Shown: positions 14,161-23,079 of the stretch, in pieces
Layout: the number at the start of each line of letters is the position of its first letter
How positions within the stretch are numbered: the stretch's first letter is position 1
IMG/VR virus record: IMGVR_UViG_3300033149_002167
Coordinates: 1-33,298 of that record
Strand: one strand, 5' to 3'
Length of the DNA: 33,298 bases
From: a virus
The notes under the pieces: model-generated
Databases searched by the model: none
Told to the model about the DNA's origin: nothing
Seen by the model: only the letters and a program-made list of their open reading frames with translations
Position numbers and translations under genes: made by a program

Positions 14161-14527
14161 GGCCGTCTTTCGGCCTGATGATATACAAGAGGTCAAGGGG
14201 CTTGGTGTCACCGTGGAGTTTACTGGCGTAGTGGTGGCACCGCCGGAGTTTGCGAGGCCGTTTCGGCAGAAGGTGCCAGCGGGGCATGTAGTGTTGCAAG
14301 TCGGCCCCACTCAGCCAGAAGTGCTATATGTATATGCCACTGGCGAGCTAGTTGCCCTGATGAGCAGGCTGAAAATTGGTGATGTGGTCACGGGACGCGG
14401 GAGGTTACGAACGCTAGAATGGCAGACAAACAACAAGCCAAGAAACGAAAAACGGCTGGTGGTACACGCCGAAAAGCTGGAAAGCAATCAAAGAGTGAAC
14501 TCTTTGCCGCACTGGCTACGGAAGTGA
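14141..14527 (+). CDS. OB-fold-like small protein
   Basis: 128 residues from ATG 14141, overlapping the preceding stop by 20 bases. The middle reads as an OB-type barrel: VTVEFTGVVVAPPEFARP, GHVVLQVGP, VLYVYATGELVALMSRLKIGDVVTGRGRL, then WQTNNKPRNEKRLVVHAEKLE. The 'GDVVTGRGRLR...W' segment resembles SSB-like or replication-type OB domains, though no family match can be claimed. The C-terminal half overlaps the next gene by 109 bases. It may bind DNA in packaging or be a structural barrel. Overall assignment is by pattern only. Confidence 0.55.
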   Translation: MTLGLSRAVFRPDDIQEVKGLGVTVEFTGVVVAPPEFARPFRQKVPAGHVVLQVGPTQPEVLYVYATGELVALMSRLKIGDVVTGRGRLRTLEWQTNNKPRNEKRLVVHAEKLESNQRVNSLPHWLRK

Positions 14528-14934
14528 AGGCCGGTGTTGGCACCATCAGCCTTGGAACGGTATGCAAGGCATTCATTGAGCAATGCGGCGGGCCAGCAGC
14601 ATTTGCCCGCATGATGCTCGAAGACATGCAAGCGTGCAAGCCCGGATCGAATCCGCGGATTCGCCTGGAGAGCGCGATCCTCACAGCACTTTCTAGGATT
14701 GACGAAATCGACGATCTGAGTAGTCTGTCTGACGAGGAACTGCAAATGCTGGCGAAAGAGGCGGGGATTGTGGAGAGCGATGGCGACAGACAAGACGAGA
14801 CTGGCGATCCTGAAAGAGGTGTTGAAGCGCCGCAGGGACGCCCTGAAGCTGTACCGCCCGTTTCCTTGGGCGGTGGAATTTCACAAGCAGAGGGCGAAGT
14901 GGCGTTTGGTGGTGGGACCGAACCGCTCAGGTAA
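14419..14934 (+). CDS. Putative small terminase subunit
   Basis: 171 residues from ATG 14419. A Lys-rich N-terminus (KKRKTAGGTRRKAGKQSKSE) is followed by a helical domain (LGTVCKAFIEQCGGPAAFARMMLEDMQACKPG) and an acidic region DEIDDLSSLSDEELQMLAKEAG. The position directly before and overlapping the large terminase supports TerS, as does the small DNA-binding-like N-terminus. The C-terminal 50 residues lie inside the terminase coding sequence in another frame and look less conserved, so the true end could be functionally unimportant. The overlap with the previous gene is 109 bases and with TerL 155 bases. Confidence 0.55.
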   Translation: MADKQQAKKRKTAGGTRRKAGKQSKSELFAALATEVKAGVGTISLGTVCKAFIEQCGGPAAFARMMLEDMQACKPGSNPRIRLESAILTALSRIDEIDDLSSLSDEELQMLAKEAGIVESDGDRQDETGDPERGVEAPQGRPEAVPPVSLGGGISQAEGEVAFGGGTEPLR

Positions 14935-16384
14935 GACGTTAGTTGGGGCGGTCGAGTTCTGCCGGGCCATCCGCGGCATGGACCCCTACGGCAAGTATCC
15001 GCGCGAAGGTCGTGCTATCGTGATCGGGCTGGATACCGAACACATTGCCGAGCTATGGCGGAAGCTCAGTGAGCCTGGGGCCTTCTGGTGCGTCTACGAC
15101 AAGAAGCTGGGTCGAATGAGGGCTGTGCGGTGGGACCCCGTAACTATGACTTTGGACCCAGAAGACGCAGAGCAGAGGGATAAGTGGGTGGCGGCGGAAC
15201 CATTGCTTCCCAAGCGGGCCATCAAATCTATCAAATACGAGGACCGTCAAAGGGGGGTGCCCAAGGTAGTCGAGACTGACGGCTGGCGGATTTCGTTCCA
15301 TAGTAGCCTTGGGCGCCCCCCGCAGGGCGGGCACTATAACTTCGGCTGGATTGACGAGGCGATCTACAACGATCAATTCTATTACGAGTTGGTGCGCGGC
15401 ATTCTGGACTTCGGGCGCCCGCGATACAAGTCTGTGGCTGTATGGACGGCTACCCCCCAAAGCTTCAACATTCAGCTGTGGGAGATGATGCAGCGTGGCC
15501 GGTTGGGTGACGAGGCCATTGCCATCACAGAGATGAAGCTAGAGGGGAACCCGTTTGTGACAGACGAAGAAAAGCGCCTCTTTGCTTCAATGCTAACGGA
15601 AGAAGAATATCGCGTTCGTATCCTGGGCGAACATTCAATTGAGGGGTGGCGGATATACCCGCGGTTTGACCCTCAGACGGTCCATGGTGTAGAACCATTC
15701 GAGATTCCAGAGCACTGGACGGTTTATTGTGCTGTGGACCCCGGCACGCAATATTGCGGCACTCTGCTGGCGGCGGTGGACCCTGACGACAAGCACCTTT
15801 GGGTTTATGATGGGTGTGTGTTAAGGCAGAGCGACGCCCGCGAGTGGGCGGCTGCCGTCAAGCGAATGACCAACGGCCGGACCATCGAGGCAATTGTGAT
15901 TGACTGCGCGGCCGGCAGGCAAACGCCGATGGGCTATGGTCGCACGATTGCCAGCGAGTATTGGCGAGCACTGGAAGAATACAATGTAGAGGTTGCCACA
16001 CGAGGTCCACTACATGGTTTTTTGCCTGGCACGAACGATGTTGCGGCGAGGCAAAACCTGTTGCGGCAAATGATGTCGATTCGGGAAACGGGGCCGTTCG
16101 CTGGCACGCCGAAGCTCAAGATTTTCAAAGGCACGTTGCCTGACCTGGAAAGACAGTTATCAACAGTGCGGACTGACCCAAAGCACCCGAACAAGCGCAA
16201 GTCGGAACGGACTGACTTGCTGGATTGCCTGGAATACCTTGCGGCCGTCAACCCACGTTACGTGGACCGCATTAGCGCGAAGAAGGAAAGGGAGAGCTAT
16301 GCAGTCTGGGAAGACTATCAGCGACGCAGACGTAGTAAACGCCATCATGGACACATTGAAATCCCAGGTCTCACAGTTGGTTGA
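14780..16384 (+). CDS. terL: Large terminase subunit (DNA packaging ATPase/nuclease)
   Basis: 534 residues from ATG 14780, with GGAGA 4 bases upstream; a TTG 12 bases earlier is less likely. Walker A is GPNRSGKT (46-53) and the Walker B region is HYNFGWIDEAIYND. The motif III region SVAVWTATPQSF follows. The C-terminal nuclease domain has the acidic residues of VYCAVDPGTQYCG, TIEAIVIDCAAGRQTP and ERTDLLDCLEYL. It powers packaging and cuts the concatemer at the portal. It overlaps the next start by 86 bases. The length and motif order fit the Terminase_6-type group. Confidence 0.92.
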   Translation: MATDKTRLAILKEVLKRRRDALKLYRPFPWAVEFHKQRAKWRLVVGPNRSGKTLVGAVEFCRAIRGMDPYGKYPREGRAIVIGLDTEHIAELWRKLSEPGAFWCVYDKKLGRMRAVRWDPVTMTLDPEDAEQRDKWVAAEPLLPKRAIKSIKYEDRQRGVPKVVETDGWRISFHSSLGRPPQGGHYNFGWIDEAIYNDQFYYELVRGILDFGRPRYKSVAVWTATPQSFNIQLWEMMQRGRLGDEAIAITEMKLEGNPFVTDEEKRLFASMLTEEEYRVRILGEHSIEGWRIYPRFDPQTVHGVEPFEIPEHWTVYCAVDPGTQYCGTLLAAVDPDDKHLWVYDGCVLRQSDAREWAAAVKRMTNGRTIEAIVIDCAAGRQTPMGYGRTIASEYWRALEEYNVEVATRGPLHGFLPGTNDVAARQNLLRQMMSIRETGPFAGTPKLKIFKGTLPDLERQLSTVRTDPKHPNKRKSERTDLLDCLEYLAAVNPRYVDRISAKKERESYAVWEDYQRRRRSKRHHGHIEIPGLTVG

Positions 16385-16913
16385 CCTGCGATTGTATCGA
16401 CCCAAACCACGGTACATTTGTGGGCTGTTGGATATTGGCGACACCGTAGCAGTGGCACGGTATGCGGGTGCGCCGGAATGGATGCTGGGATGGGTGACGA
16501 GGGTTGGCACCGATTCGATTGACGCCCTTGTGGCTTTGCCTGGGCCAAGGCTGGCCGAGATGCACGGTCTGTGGCACGAGGATGATCCGCGAATCAAGGA
16601 GCACCAGCGCCTTCTGCGGCGGCGAGACATGCAAGAACGCGGCGTGTTTCGGCTAACTCGGTCATGGGAGCGCGGCTATTTCCAGCGGCGTATCTATGTA
16701 ATGCTGTTGAGGTATCTGGCGGCCAATGATGATCGGGTTGGTGTATTGCTTGACACGGTGTTTCGTCTCTGCGTTGAACTTGGGAAGGACACGCTGGCGG
16801 ACGTTCTCAGGGAGCGATCCGGTTTGCCGCAAGAAGGGCTAGTGCCTGCCACCGAAGGAGCAAACGATGCCGTGGTACAATCAGATAGTGAAGAAGTGGC
16901 TGGAGAGAATTGA
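16299..16913 (+). CDS. Hypothetical virion-associated protein with small barrel-like N-half
   Basis: 204 residues from ATG 16299, chosen for AAAGGGAG at 5 bases; a longer frame begins at 16239 with a poor N-terminus. The N-terminal half (CGLLDIGDTVAVARYAGAPE, WMLGWVTRVGTDSIDALVALPG, GLWHEDDPRI) looks like the small beta-barrel protein often found by phage portal genes. The C-terminal half is basic and helical (QRLLRRRDMQERGVFRL, IYVMLLRYLAA). The first 86 bases lie in the terminase end and the last 47 in the portal start. The role is unknown. Confidence 0.6.
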   Translation: MQSGKTISDADVVNAIMDTLKSQVSQLVDLRLYRPKPRYICGLLDIGDTVAVARYAGAPEWMLGWVTRVGTDSIDALVALPGPRLAEMHGLWHEDDPRIKEHQRLLRRRDMQERGVFRLTRSWERGYFQRRIYVMLLRYLAANDDRVGVLLDTVFRLCVELGKDTLADVLRERSGLPQEGLVPATEGANDAVVQSDSEEVAGEN

Positions 16914-18774
16914 GAATGCCAAAAAGGCCCGCGACTATTACTTTGGCGAGGTCGCGCGGACAATCGACATCCTCTACAATCGTTCGTACAAAGATGTGTA
17001 CCTTGTCAGCGAGAACGACTTGGTGGAGGGCGAGGCGTCCTGGCCCGAAATTGATACGTTCTACAAACCCAAGCTGAACAAGATTCACGAGTTTCTTGCC
17101 CTTATGGTGCCGACGGTTCTTACCAAGATTCCGCGGCGCGTGGTCATGCCTCGCTTGCAGCATATTCCTGCCAGATTGGTAGAGGCGGGAGCGTCGGACC
17201 CTAGCGGACTTCGGACCGTTCGTGACATAGCGGCGTGGATGCTTGAGGTTTACCTGAATTACACCGTACAGGAGACGGACCTTACGTATGAAGCCCGGAT
17301 GGCCGTTCAGGAAGCCTTGCTTTATGGGCGCGGGATGTTGTGGTCGGAGGTCATTGACGCCGGCAATCGTACGCTCGTCACCAGCAGCTTTGATTCGTGG
17401 CGCAATCTGTTGATTGATCCCGACGCTCAGCTGTTAAGGGATGCAGGGTACATTATCCGCCGCCGCCGGATGCCGAAGTGGCAGGCACAAGCGCGTTTGG
17501 GACTACCGGACGCCGTGCTTGAGAGTTTAGCGGATTCCTTGGACCCAGAGGACAGGCGGGCACACGAGACCGAGATCGTCGAATACTACGAGATTTACTC
17601 ACGCATTGGAATTGGTCATGTGCTGGCGGGGCCGGAAGACGAAGACCTTGGCGAACTGTGGACAGCCCTAGAGTCAATGGGGCAGTTTTGCTGGCTCGCG
17701 ATAGCCGATGGCGTCGAGTATCCACTGAACTTGCGGCCAGACATGAACTTGAAGACCGAGGGGGAGTTTCGCCAAGCTTTGGAGTGGCCTTTGCCTCTTT
17801 ACGGCGACGTGACCGATCCGTGGCCTGTGACTTTCCTGGACTTCTACCCTTGTGCGGACAATCCTTGGGCGCGATCGCCGCTGGAACCAGGCATTCCGTT
17901 TTTGGCGTTCCTGGACCATCTCTATGGGTATATCATGTCGAGGGTGCGGTGGGACGCCAAGGTAATCGTGGCTGCGCCGCGAGGATTGCAGATTGATCTT
18001 GACACGATGCAGGAGAGTATCCGGGATGTAGAGGTTGTGTATGTTGACGAGGATCAGATCGTGGACATGGCAAAGGCCATTGTTCCGATTGAGATTCCGC
18101 CGATGAAGCCAGAAATCCTGACCGTCCTGCAAATCATCAATCGGGCTTTTGAACAGGCGGTCATGCTGGACCCGATGATGTACGGACTGCCCGGTGAGAC
18201 TGAGCCACGCAGTGCTTTCGAGTCCAGGAGACGGGAGGCACACCTTTCTACCCGCCCAAAGGATATGGCGGACACAGTGGAGAAATGGATGTCGAGGGTA
18301 TCTCGCAAGGAAGGCATTCTGACGCGATTGTATGTTGGCGCGGATACCATCGCGCCTTTGGTTGGCGAACCTTTGCCCGTCGGCGAAGTTGGCGAGATTC
18401 CTGCTGGCCCGTTGACTAGGATTTGGATCGAGCAGATCAACACAGACGACCCTTTGCTGGCGGTGTCGGAGTACGAATACAGCGTAGCAACGGGCAGCGG
18501 CAGGCGGCATGACCCGGCCTATATGTCGCAGGTTGCCCAGGCTGTTGCCCAGATGTACGGAACCCTAGCCTTGCAGGAGGCGTACCAGACTGGCAACGTC
18601 CGGCCCTTTAACAAAATCGTGGAAATGCTCGGACGAATCCTGGATGTCGATCTTAGTGAGTTCATGCTGACGCCTGACGAAGTACAGGCCAGACTGGCTC
18701 AGCAGCAAGCCCAATCTGCTGCTCGGCAACAAACGCAGCAGAGAGGCGCACGTACTCGTACGGAGAGCATGTGA
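16867..18774 (+). CDS. Portal protein
   Basis: 635 residues from ATG 16867, with GAAGGAG at good spacing. N-terminal WYNQIVKKWLERIENAKKARD, then a long alpha/beta region including AWMLEVYLNYTVQETDLTYEAR, GRGMLWSEV, FDSWRNLLIDPDAQ, HRR-type basic patches, and an extended C-terminal helix ending in Gln-rich QARLAQQQAQSAARQQTQQR. These match large portal proteins that form the dodecameric DNA channel at one vertex. It directly follows the large terminase and small linker gene. The length is in the upper range for tailed phage portals. Confidence 0.85.
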   Translation: MPWYNQIVKKWLERIENAKKARDYYFGEVARTIDILYNRSYKDVYLVSENDLVEGEASWPEIDTFYKPKLNKIHEFLALMVPTVLTKIPRRVVMPRLQHIPARLVEAGASDPSGLRTVRDIAAWMLEVYLNYTVQETDLTYEARMAVQEALLYGRGMLWSEVIDAGNRTLVTSSFDSWRNLLIDPDAQLLRDAGYIIRRRRMPKWQAQARLGLPDAVLESLADSLDPEDRRAHETEIVEYYEIYSRIGIGHVLAGPEDEDLGELWTALESMGQFCWLAIADGVEYPLNLRPDMNLKTEGEFRQALEWPLPLYGDVTDPWPVTFLDFYPCADNPWARSPLEPGIPFLAFLDHLYGYIMSRVRWDAKVIVAAPRGLQIDLDTMQESIRDVEVVYVDEDQIVDMAKAIVPIEIPPMKPEILTVLQIINRAFEQAVMLDPMMYGLPGETEPRSAFESRRREAHLSTRPKDMADTVEKWMSRVSRKEGILTRLYVGADTIAPLVGEPLPVGEVGEIPAGPLTRIWIEQINTDDPLLAVSEYEYSVATGSGRRHDPAYMSQVAQAVAQMYGTLALQEAYQTGNVRPFNKIVEMLGRILDVDLSEFMLTPDEVQARLAQQQAQSAARQQTQQRGARTRTESM

Positions 18775-19205
18775 CGATGAGAGATCGAGCGTTTATTGCA
18801 AGACGACGGCGCGATCTTCGTTCCAAGAAGTTTTTGGTGAACATCGCCCCAACGGACAAACAGCTGTTTCAGGGCGGCACATACATTCCCGGTTTGGCAA
18901 GGTTTCCCGGCGACAAGCGCGCTGTGGTGAGTAGCCGCAGCGAGATTCGCCGGATACTCGAAGAAGATCAAGCAGAAGCGAGGGGAATCGTGGACTTCAC
19001 GCCACCGCAATTCGCCGACCGAGAACCGTCGAGGAAGTATCAAGTGGCTGATGACATTGTGGATCGTCACTTGGAACGACTGGAACATGAAGTTGGCCCG
19101 ATGTCCGATGACGAAAGGGCCGAAGCCCGCGAGAAAATCCGCCAGCAGCTGAGCGGTGACGATGTGCCAGAAACCAGTGGAGACGAGATATGGAACGAAG
19201 ACTGA
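18771..19205 (+). CDS. Small hypothetical protein after portal
   Basis: About 142-144 residues; the start is GTG 18771 (overlapping the portal stop) or ATG 18777, both served by GGAGAG. It is very charged: an Arg-rich N-terminus (MRDRAFIARRRRDLRSKK), a middle with SSRSEIRRILEEDQAEARG and a long acidic helix DDIVDRHLERLEHEVGPMSDDERAEAREKI. It could be a head-internal or scaffolding-type adaptor. No family is recognised. It overlaps the next start by 16 bases. Confidence 0.6.
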   Translation: MTMRDRAFIARRRRDLRSKKFLVNIAPTDKQLFQGGTYIPGLARFPGDKRAVVSSRSEIRRILEEDQAEARGIVDFTPPQFADREPSRKYQVADDIVDRHLERLEHEVGPMSDDERAEAREKIRQQLSGDDVPETSGDEIWNED

Positions 19206-20338
19206 CAACGTGGCACGACGCGCTGCTTGAGGCATCACTGGCTGCGCAAAGGCTAGGCTTGTCTTTGCACAACGAACAGCTTAGGCAAGCCACGATGAAC
19301 GCATTGAACTTTGTGTTCAGCCTTACCTGGCGTTCCCTCAAGATGCGAGAAAAGATTGTGACACCGGACGCTGTTACGAAAACCGGCGTCACATATACGG
19401 CAGCCGACAGATTGGCCACGCTAGGAACTGGCACGTGGCCCACGTGGGCGGCTGGACAGGTGGCTGTGGCTGGCACAAACGATGCGCGCATCACATGGAA
19501 TACCGGTGACACGATAAAGCTGGAGTCCGACCTATTCGGTTCGGATCAGTCTAACGCCCAAGTGACGGTAGCGAAAGGATGGTACGCTACCGCGCACCCC
19601 ATCAGCAATGTGCATTCTGTCACCTGGAACGGCAACGTGCTTGTTGGTGTGCATGACGCAAAGACAATCGAGCAGACTTTGCAATACACGCCCATCGGCA
19701 CACCGCTTTACTTTATGGTGGGGTCACATCGCGCCTTTCCCGAATGGCGACGGTTGGGGGTGTATCCTTATCCACAGACTAGTGGCACGCTGGAGGTAAT
19801 CTACACCCGCAGCTATCGCCCCCCCGTAAGAACGGGATTTGAATCAGATTTGGCTGACAAATATGTGAAATATGACAGCCAGTCGAAGGTTCAGCTGTGG
19901 GATGGTTCGCAGGCGGTGGACTGGCCGTCCGATGCCGTGGGGTGCGTGTTGCGTATCGGGACAGCCACACAGGCTCCTGGCGGCTTGTATGCCGTAGAGC
20001 AGCCGTATCATGAGTGCATGATTGAGGCCATTGACAGTGGCGACTCTACCGTGGCGATTGTCACGCCATCACCACCGTCTTGGGCGGACGCCCGGAAGTT
20101 GCTGTTGTCGAGCTGGATGGACCTGGACTTTTTGTGGCCTGTCTACGCCGCCGCGGTTGCTCAGAACGTGGGAATGTCGGTCGCTGTGAAAGACACTATC
20201 CGCCGGCAGCTTGATGTGCGGCTCAGAACAGCGCTGGCTGAGGCCCGGCGGCAGGACCGACTGTTGGCGGAAGGTCAGAAGTTGCAGGTATTGCCTGGGG
20301 GGCAATCTACTGTGGTTCTCTATTCGGAGAGTCAATGA
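19190..20338 (+). CDS. Probable neck or connector structural protein
   Basis: 382 residues from ATG 19190, with GGAGA upstream. The N-terminal helix region (TTWHDALLEASLAAQRLGLSL, LRQATMNALNFVFSLTWRS) is followed by beta-rich segments (TWNTGDTIKLESDLFGSD, VHSVTWNGNVLVGVHDAK, GTLEVIYTRSYRPP) and a helical C-terminus LAEARRQDRLLAEGQK. It sits between portal and the small connector gene at 20335-20718 and overlaps the latter's start (ATGATG), which fits a head-tail interface component. No family name is certain. Confidence 0.6.
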   Translation: MERRLTTWHDALLEASLAAQRLGLSLHNEQLRQATMNALNFVFSLTWRSLKMREKIVTPDAVTKTGVTYTAADRLATLGTGTWPTWAAGQVAVAGTNDARITWNTGDTIKLESDLFGSDQSNAQVTVAKGWYATAHPISNVHSVTWNGNVLVGVHDAKTIEQTLQYTPIGTPLYFMVGSHRAFPEWRRLGVYPYPQTSGTLEVIYTRSYRPPVRTGFESDLADKYVKYDSQSKVQLWDGSQAVDWPSDAVGCVLRIGTATQAPGGLYAVEQPYHECMIEAIDSGDSTVAIVTPSPPSWADARKLLLSSWMDLDFLWPVYAAAVAQNVGMSVAVKDTIRRQLDVRLRTALAEARRQDRLLAEGQKLQVLPGGQSTVVLYSESQ

Positions 20339-20718
20339 TGGCGTATAGCACCGTCAGCGATGTGCGCAAGATTGTCGGCGACAACGCCGACAAGTGGGCG
20401 GATGTGGGCGGCGGGCTGACTGTCGAGCAACGTATTGAATACGCTATCACGATAGCTGATGCACAGATCGACGCAGCCATGCGGAACACATGGTACAAGG
20501 TTCCGCTGCAAGATGAAAGCAGTTCGACGCCGACGCTCATTACCGAGGTTTCGGCCACGCTAGCGGCTGTATGGTTGTACGAGGCAAGGGGCAGTAGCGA
20601 CATTGATCCCAAGACAGGCGAGCCCGTACATCGAATGCTGTTCAAAAAGAAGTGGGCATGGGAGGTTATTCAGGGGATTCGCAACGGCACTCTTGACGTG
20701 GGATTGGTGAAGAAATGA
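20335..20718 (+). CDS. Head-tail connector-like protein
   Basis: 126-127 residues; ATG 20335 or ATG 20338 after CGGAGAG. The helical arrangement (VSDVRKIVGDNADKW, VEQRIEYAITIADAQIDAAM, then a W-Y-K-V-P-L motif, then TEVSATLAAVWLYEARG) resembles gp6/DUF1320-type connector proteins that bind under the portal: an N-terminal helix pair, a Y/W-x-V-P segment, then a helical bundle. The position after portal and before a tail-completion-like gene agrees. Confidence 0.65.
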   Translation: MMAYSTVSDVRKIVGDNADKWADVGGGLTVEQRIEYAITIADAQIDAAMRNTWYKVPLQDESSSTPTLITEVSATLAAVWLYEARGSSDIDPKTGEPVHRMLFKKKWAWEVIQGIRNGTLDVGLVKK

Positions 20719-21215
20719 CCAATGCCATCAAAGGAGTATGGAATCTGATTTGGGCCGAACTGGAAGATTCCAGTGCGTTCAGCGCACTTGTCAGTACACG
20801 CGGCCGACTGAAACATTGGCTGGACCCGACGGCGTCCAAGGCATACGCCGAAGAACTGCGTACTGAGGCAATCGCACCCGCGGTTGCTGTTCTGGTGAAC
20901 GAAGTGACCTTTGAGCCGTACGGGACGGTAGCCGATTCTGATATGCGTGTCAAGTATTCCGTGGTGGTGTTCGGCGGGCACGACAAGCAGTTGAGTGCCT
21001 TAGACGTGTTGTGGGCCATCTTGGCCGTCGGCAGTACCCTTGGTGAAAAGCTGCGGAATTACACCTGGAACGGCAATCCTGTTGTGTCTGGCAGTGAAGT
21101 GATTGGCGGCCAACTGCGGCGTGATGGTTTACCGGCTGGATGGGCGGTGGCCCTCGACATAGGCGTGAGGTTTCGTTTTCGGAGGGACGCCTTGTACAGC
21201 GAGGCCAGCATCTAG
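20715..21215 (+). CDS. Tail-completion/terminator-like protein
   Basis: 166 residues, start overlapping the previous stop (ATGA). It begins with a helix (MTNAIKGVWNLIWAELEDSS), followed by beta strands (APAVAVLVNEVTFEPYGTV, RVKYSVVVFGGHDKQLS) and a second helix around ALDVLWAILAVGSTLG, ending in ALDIGVRFRFRRD. This alpha-beta order is that of phage tail-terminator/completion proteins, which cap the tail tube. The call rests on position and secondary structure pattern, not on a named family. It has no strong ribosome site of its own. Confidence 0.5.
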   Translation: MTNAIKGVWNLIWAELEDSSAFSALVSTRGRLKHWLDPTASKAYAEELRTEAIAPAVAVLVNEVTFEPYGTVADSDMRVKYSVVVFGGHDKQLSALDVLWAILAVGSTLGEKLRNYTWNGNPVVSGSEVIGGQLRRDGLPAGWAVALDIGVRFRFRRDALYSEASI

Positions 21216-21223
21216 GCACAACA

Positions 21224-22057
21224 ATGGCGGGACTGTATGGCGATTTTCGAGACGCAATCGTTTCCCTGGACGGCGGCACGACAAAATACCGGCTGTCGAA
21301 TGCCGTATCGGTTGGGATCATGCGCGTATGGCAACTTACGCCATCCGCGTCGTTTTCGGCCATCGGTAAGGGGGCGGCTATTGTTATGGGGTGTGCAAAG
21401 TCATACATCACCGTGCTTTTGCAAGGTGTGGGCTTATTGCCTCTGAGTTGCGCTCCGGGGCAGGCTGTGGCCTTGTGGCTTTGCGAAGACAAGCATACGA
21501 GTGATGCCAGTCCGTGGTGGTTTGGCACTGGAGTGCTGTCTGAGTGGGAACAGGGGTACGACTGGGAGAACCAAGCCGCGGTGTGGCGGTGGGTGTGCAG
21601 TGTGCCTTCGTTGGCAAGAACAAATGAGCCGACCGGGATCAACGAGGTTGACACACCAAGGTTGGAATCAGTGGAAGGGGCGGCCTGCCAGGTGAACGGT
21701 GCCCAGTTGGGCAGCGTGGTGAAGGTAAACATTCAGATGGGCAGGCGCCCGATGTGGATCGTTGCCAGAGATGAGGTTACGTGGGTGTGCTCGCCCCTGG
21801 GTGGCGCAGCCAACGTGGTGCTGGAAGCTGATAGCATCAACGACGCAGATTCCCTGCTCGGCAGGTGCAAGATCGGGCTGACGCGTGGTGCCACCAAGTT
21901 GGTTGAGGTGGCGAACTGGGTGCCACAGACGATGAGTTACACTGCCACTCGTGGCCGCAGGTGCCGATATGCTGCCAGGTTGATATTCGATGAGACGGAT
22001 TCTGCTGGCAATTACACCGGACAAGTAACGGTCAACGGGGTACGGGTCTATGGCTGA
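21224..22057 (+). CDS. Unrecognised virion protein
   Basis: 277 residues from ATG 21224. The start is 9 bases after the previous stop with only a weak AGG upstream. The sequence begins MAGLYGDFRDAIVSLDGGTT and is rich in Gly, Val, Trp and Cys (ALWLCEDKHTSDASPWWFG, GYDWENQAAVWRWVCSV). The C-terminal part (QTMSYTATRGRRCRYAARL, FDETDSAGNYTGQVTVNG) looks like beta strands of a tail tube or fibre protein. No family is recognised. It overlaps the next start by 8 bases. Confidence 0.6.
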   Translation: MAGLYGDFRDAIVSLDGGTTKYRLSNAVSVGIMRVWQLTPSASFSAIGKGAAIVMGCAKSYITVLLQGVGLLPLSCAPGQAVALWLCEDKHTSDASPWWFGTGVLSEWEQGYDWENQAAVWRWVCSVPSLARTNEPTGINEVDTPRLESVEGAACQVNGAQLGSVVKVNIQMGRRPMWIVARDEVTWVCSPLGGAANVVLEADSINDADSLLGRCKIGLTRGATKLVEVANWVPQTMSYTATRGRRCRYAARLIFDETDSAGNYTGQVTVNGVRVYG

Positions 22058-22250
22058 CGATCTTGCCGCCCTTGCTGCCGAGCTGGATTTATTGAGACGC
22101 CGGGTCGATGAGTTAGAGCGACGGTTGGCGGCAGCAAAGAGTGTTGTGGTGTCTAACCGCATGGACGGCAGGTTGGAGGTTCGTGGGACAGACCCAGATG
22201 TGCTCGAATTGGCCGAGGAAGTCAACGCAGGGAACGTGAAATGGCGATAA
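22050..22250 (+). CDS. Short coiled-coil protein
   Basis: 66 residues. The first 30 form a heptad-repeat coiled coil (LAALAAELDLLRRRVDELER and following Leu/Ala residues), then VSNRMDGRLEVRGTDPDVLE. It overlaps both neighbours by 8-10 bases, which supports translation despite a weak ribosome site. The function is unknown; such proteins often bridge tail components or multimerise a fibre. Confidence 0.6.
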   Translation: MADDLAALAAELDLLRRRVDELERRLAAAKSVVVSNRMDGRLEVRGTDPDVLELAEEVNAGNVKWR

Positions 22251-23077
22251 CGGACCACGAAGTAGCCGGGTCTCCAAGATTCGTTTACCTAGCGAACCAA
22301 GGCATCAGCACGCCTTGGCATCCGTCCAAGAGCGCGGTACGCACATTTGAAGTCCCCCAGGATGAGCTATTCAGTACCGGCTACACGCCGAGCAGCGAAC
22401 TGAACACTCTGGTTAATACAGAGTGGGAGGGGATGTTGCCGGTGCGAGTGTCCTTGAACCCAATTGGCACACATTGCCCAGACGGGACCTATCGCCGCTG
22501 GCTGCTGGAAATCACGTACGAGGAGTTTGTGTGGTCACAGGCATTGGGCGCGTATTATCAGGAGTTGCTTGTTCCCAGGCCTTCTGTGGCACCAGTTCCG
22601 GGCGGGGGGCTGTTCATGCGGACGGCGGCCGAGGAGATGGACGGTGCCTTATTCCGAACGAAGATAGACAAGATGGTGGGGTTGGGGACCGATACCATCC
22701 CCAAACTGGTCGTAAGCAACGCCAGCTATACCGTCAGAATCGCCAAGCTGACGACGATTGGCGGCGCGATCTTTTCTCTGACTGGAGCGTGCAACGCCAC
22801 GCCTGTTACCATTTTGGGTGGTTTGGTGGTAGCCCAAAGGAGGTTGCTATATTTGGGGCCGAGGGTTGAGCGGCGGTGGCAACTTGGCACGGTGTCGCGG
22901 TACGAAGTGTCCCTGTCATTCCTGCTAAGCAGCCAACCGTTCGGTACGGTCTGGAATCCGTTTTTGGGGCAATATGACGACTTGTACGCTGGCGACAGTG
23001 CACACGCGTGGTCAAGGTTTCGCAAGGTGAGCTTGGTGCCGACGGCCGATTTGAGGATTCTCTTGCCTGCGGGATAG
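22241..23077 (+). CDS. Unrecognised tail-region protein
   Basis: 278 residues from ATG 22241 with AGGGAA upstream. The sequence alternates short beta-strand segments and turns (RFVYLANQGISTPWHPSKSA, VRVSLNPIGTHCPDGTYRRW, TLGTVSRYEVSLSFLLSSQP) and contains TNKLVVSNASYTV-like beta repeats. There are no signal peptide, membrane or enzyme motifs. It is placed with the tail structural genes by context only. It is followed within 3 bases by the next start. Confidence 0.6.
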   Translation: MAITDHEVAGSPRFVYLANQGISTPWHPSKSAVRTFEVPQDELFSTGYTPSSELNTLVNTEWEGMLPVRVSLNPIGTHCPDGTYRRWLLEITYEEFVWSQALGAYYQELLVPRPSVAPVPGGGLFMRTAAEEMDGALFRTKIDKMVGLGTDTIPKLVVSNASYTVRIAKLTTIGGAIFSLTGACNATPVTILGGLVVAQRRLLYLGPRVERRWQLGTVSRYEVSLSFLLSSQPFGTVWNPFLGQYDDLYAGDSAHAWSRFRKVSLVPTADLRILLPAG

Positions 23078-23079
23078 CC

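Noticed and set aside
14768-14779. TTG start for the large terminase
   Set aside because: ATG 12 bases on has its own GGAGA and gives a more normal N-terminus.
19431-19448. CACGTG-containing palindrome as a second parS
   Set aside because: The flanks do not match the parS consensus and it lies inside a coding region.
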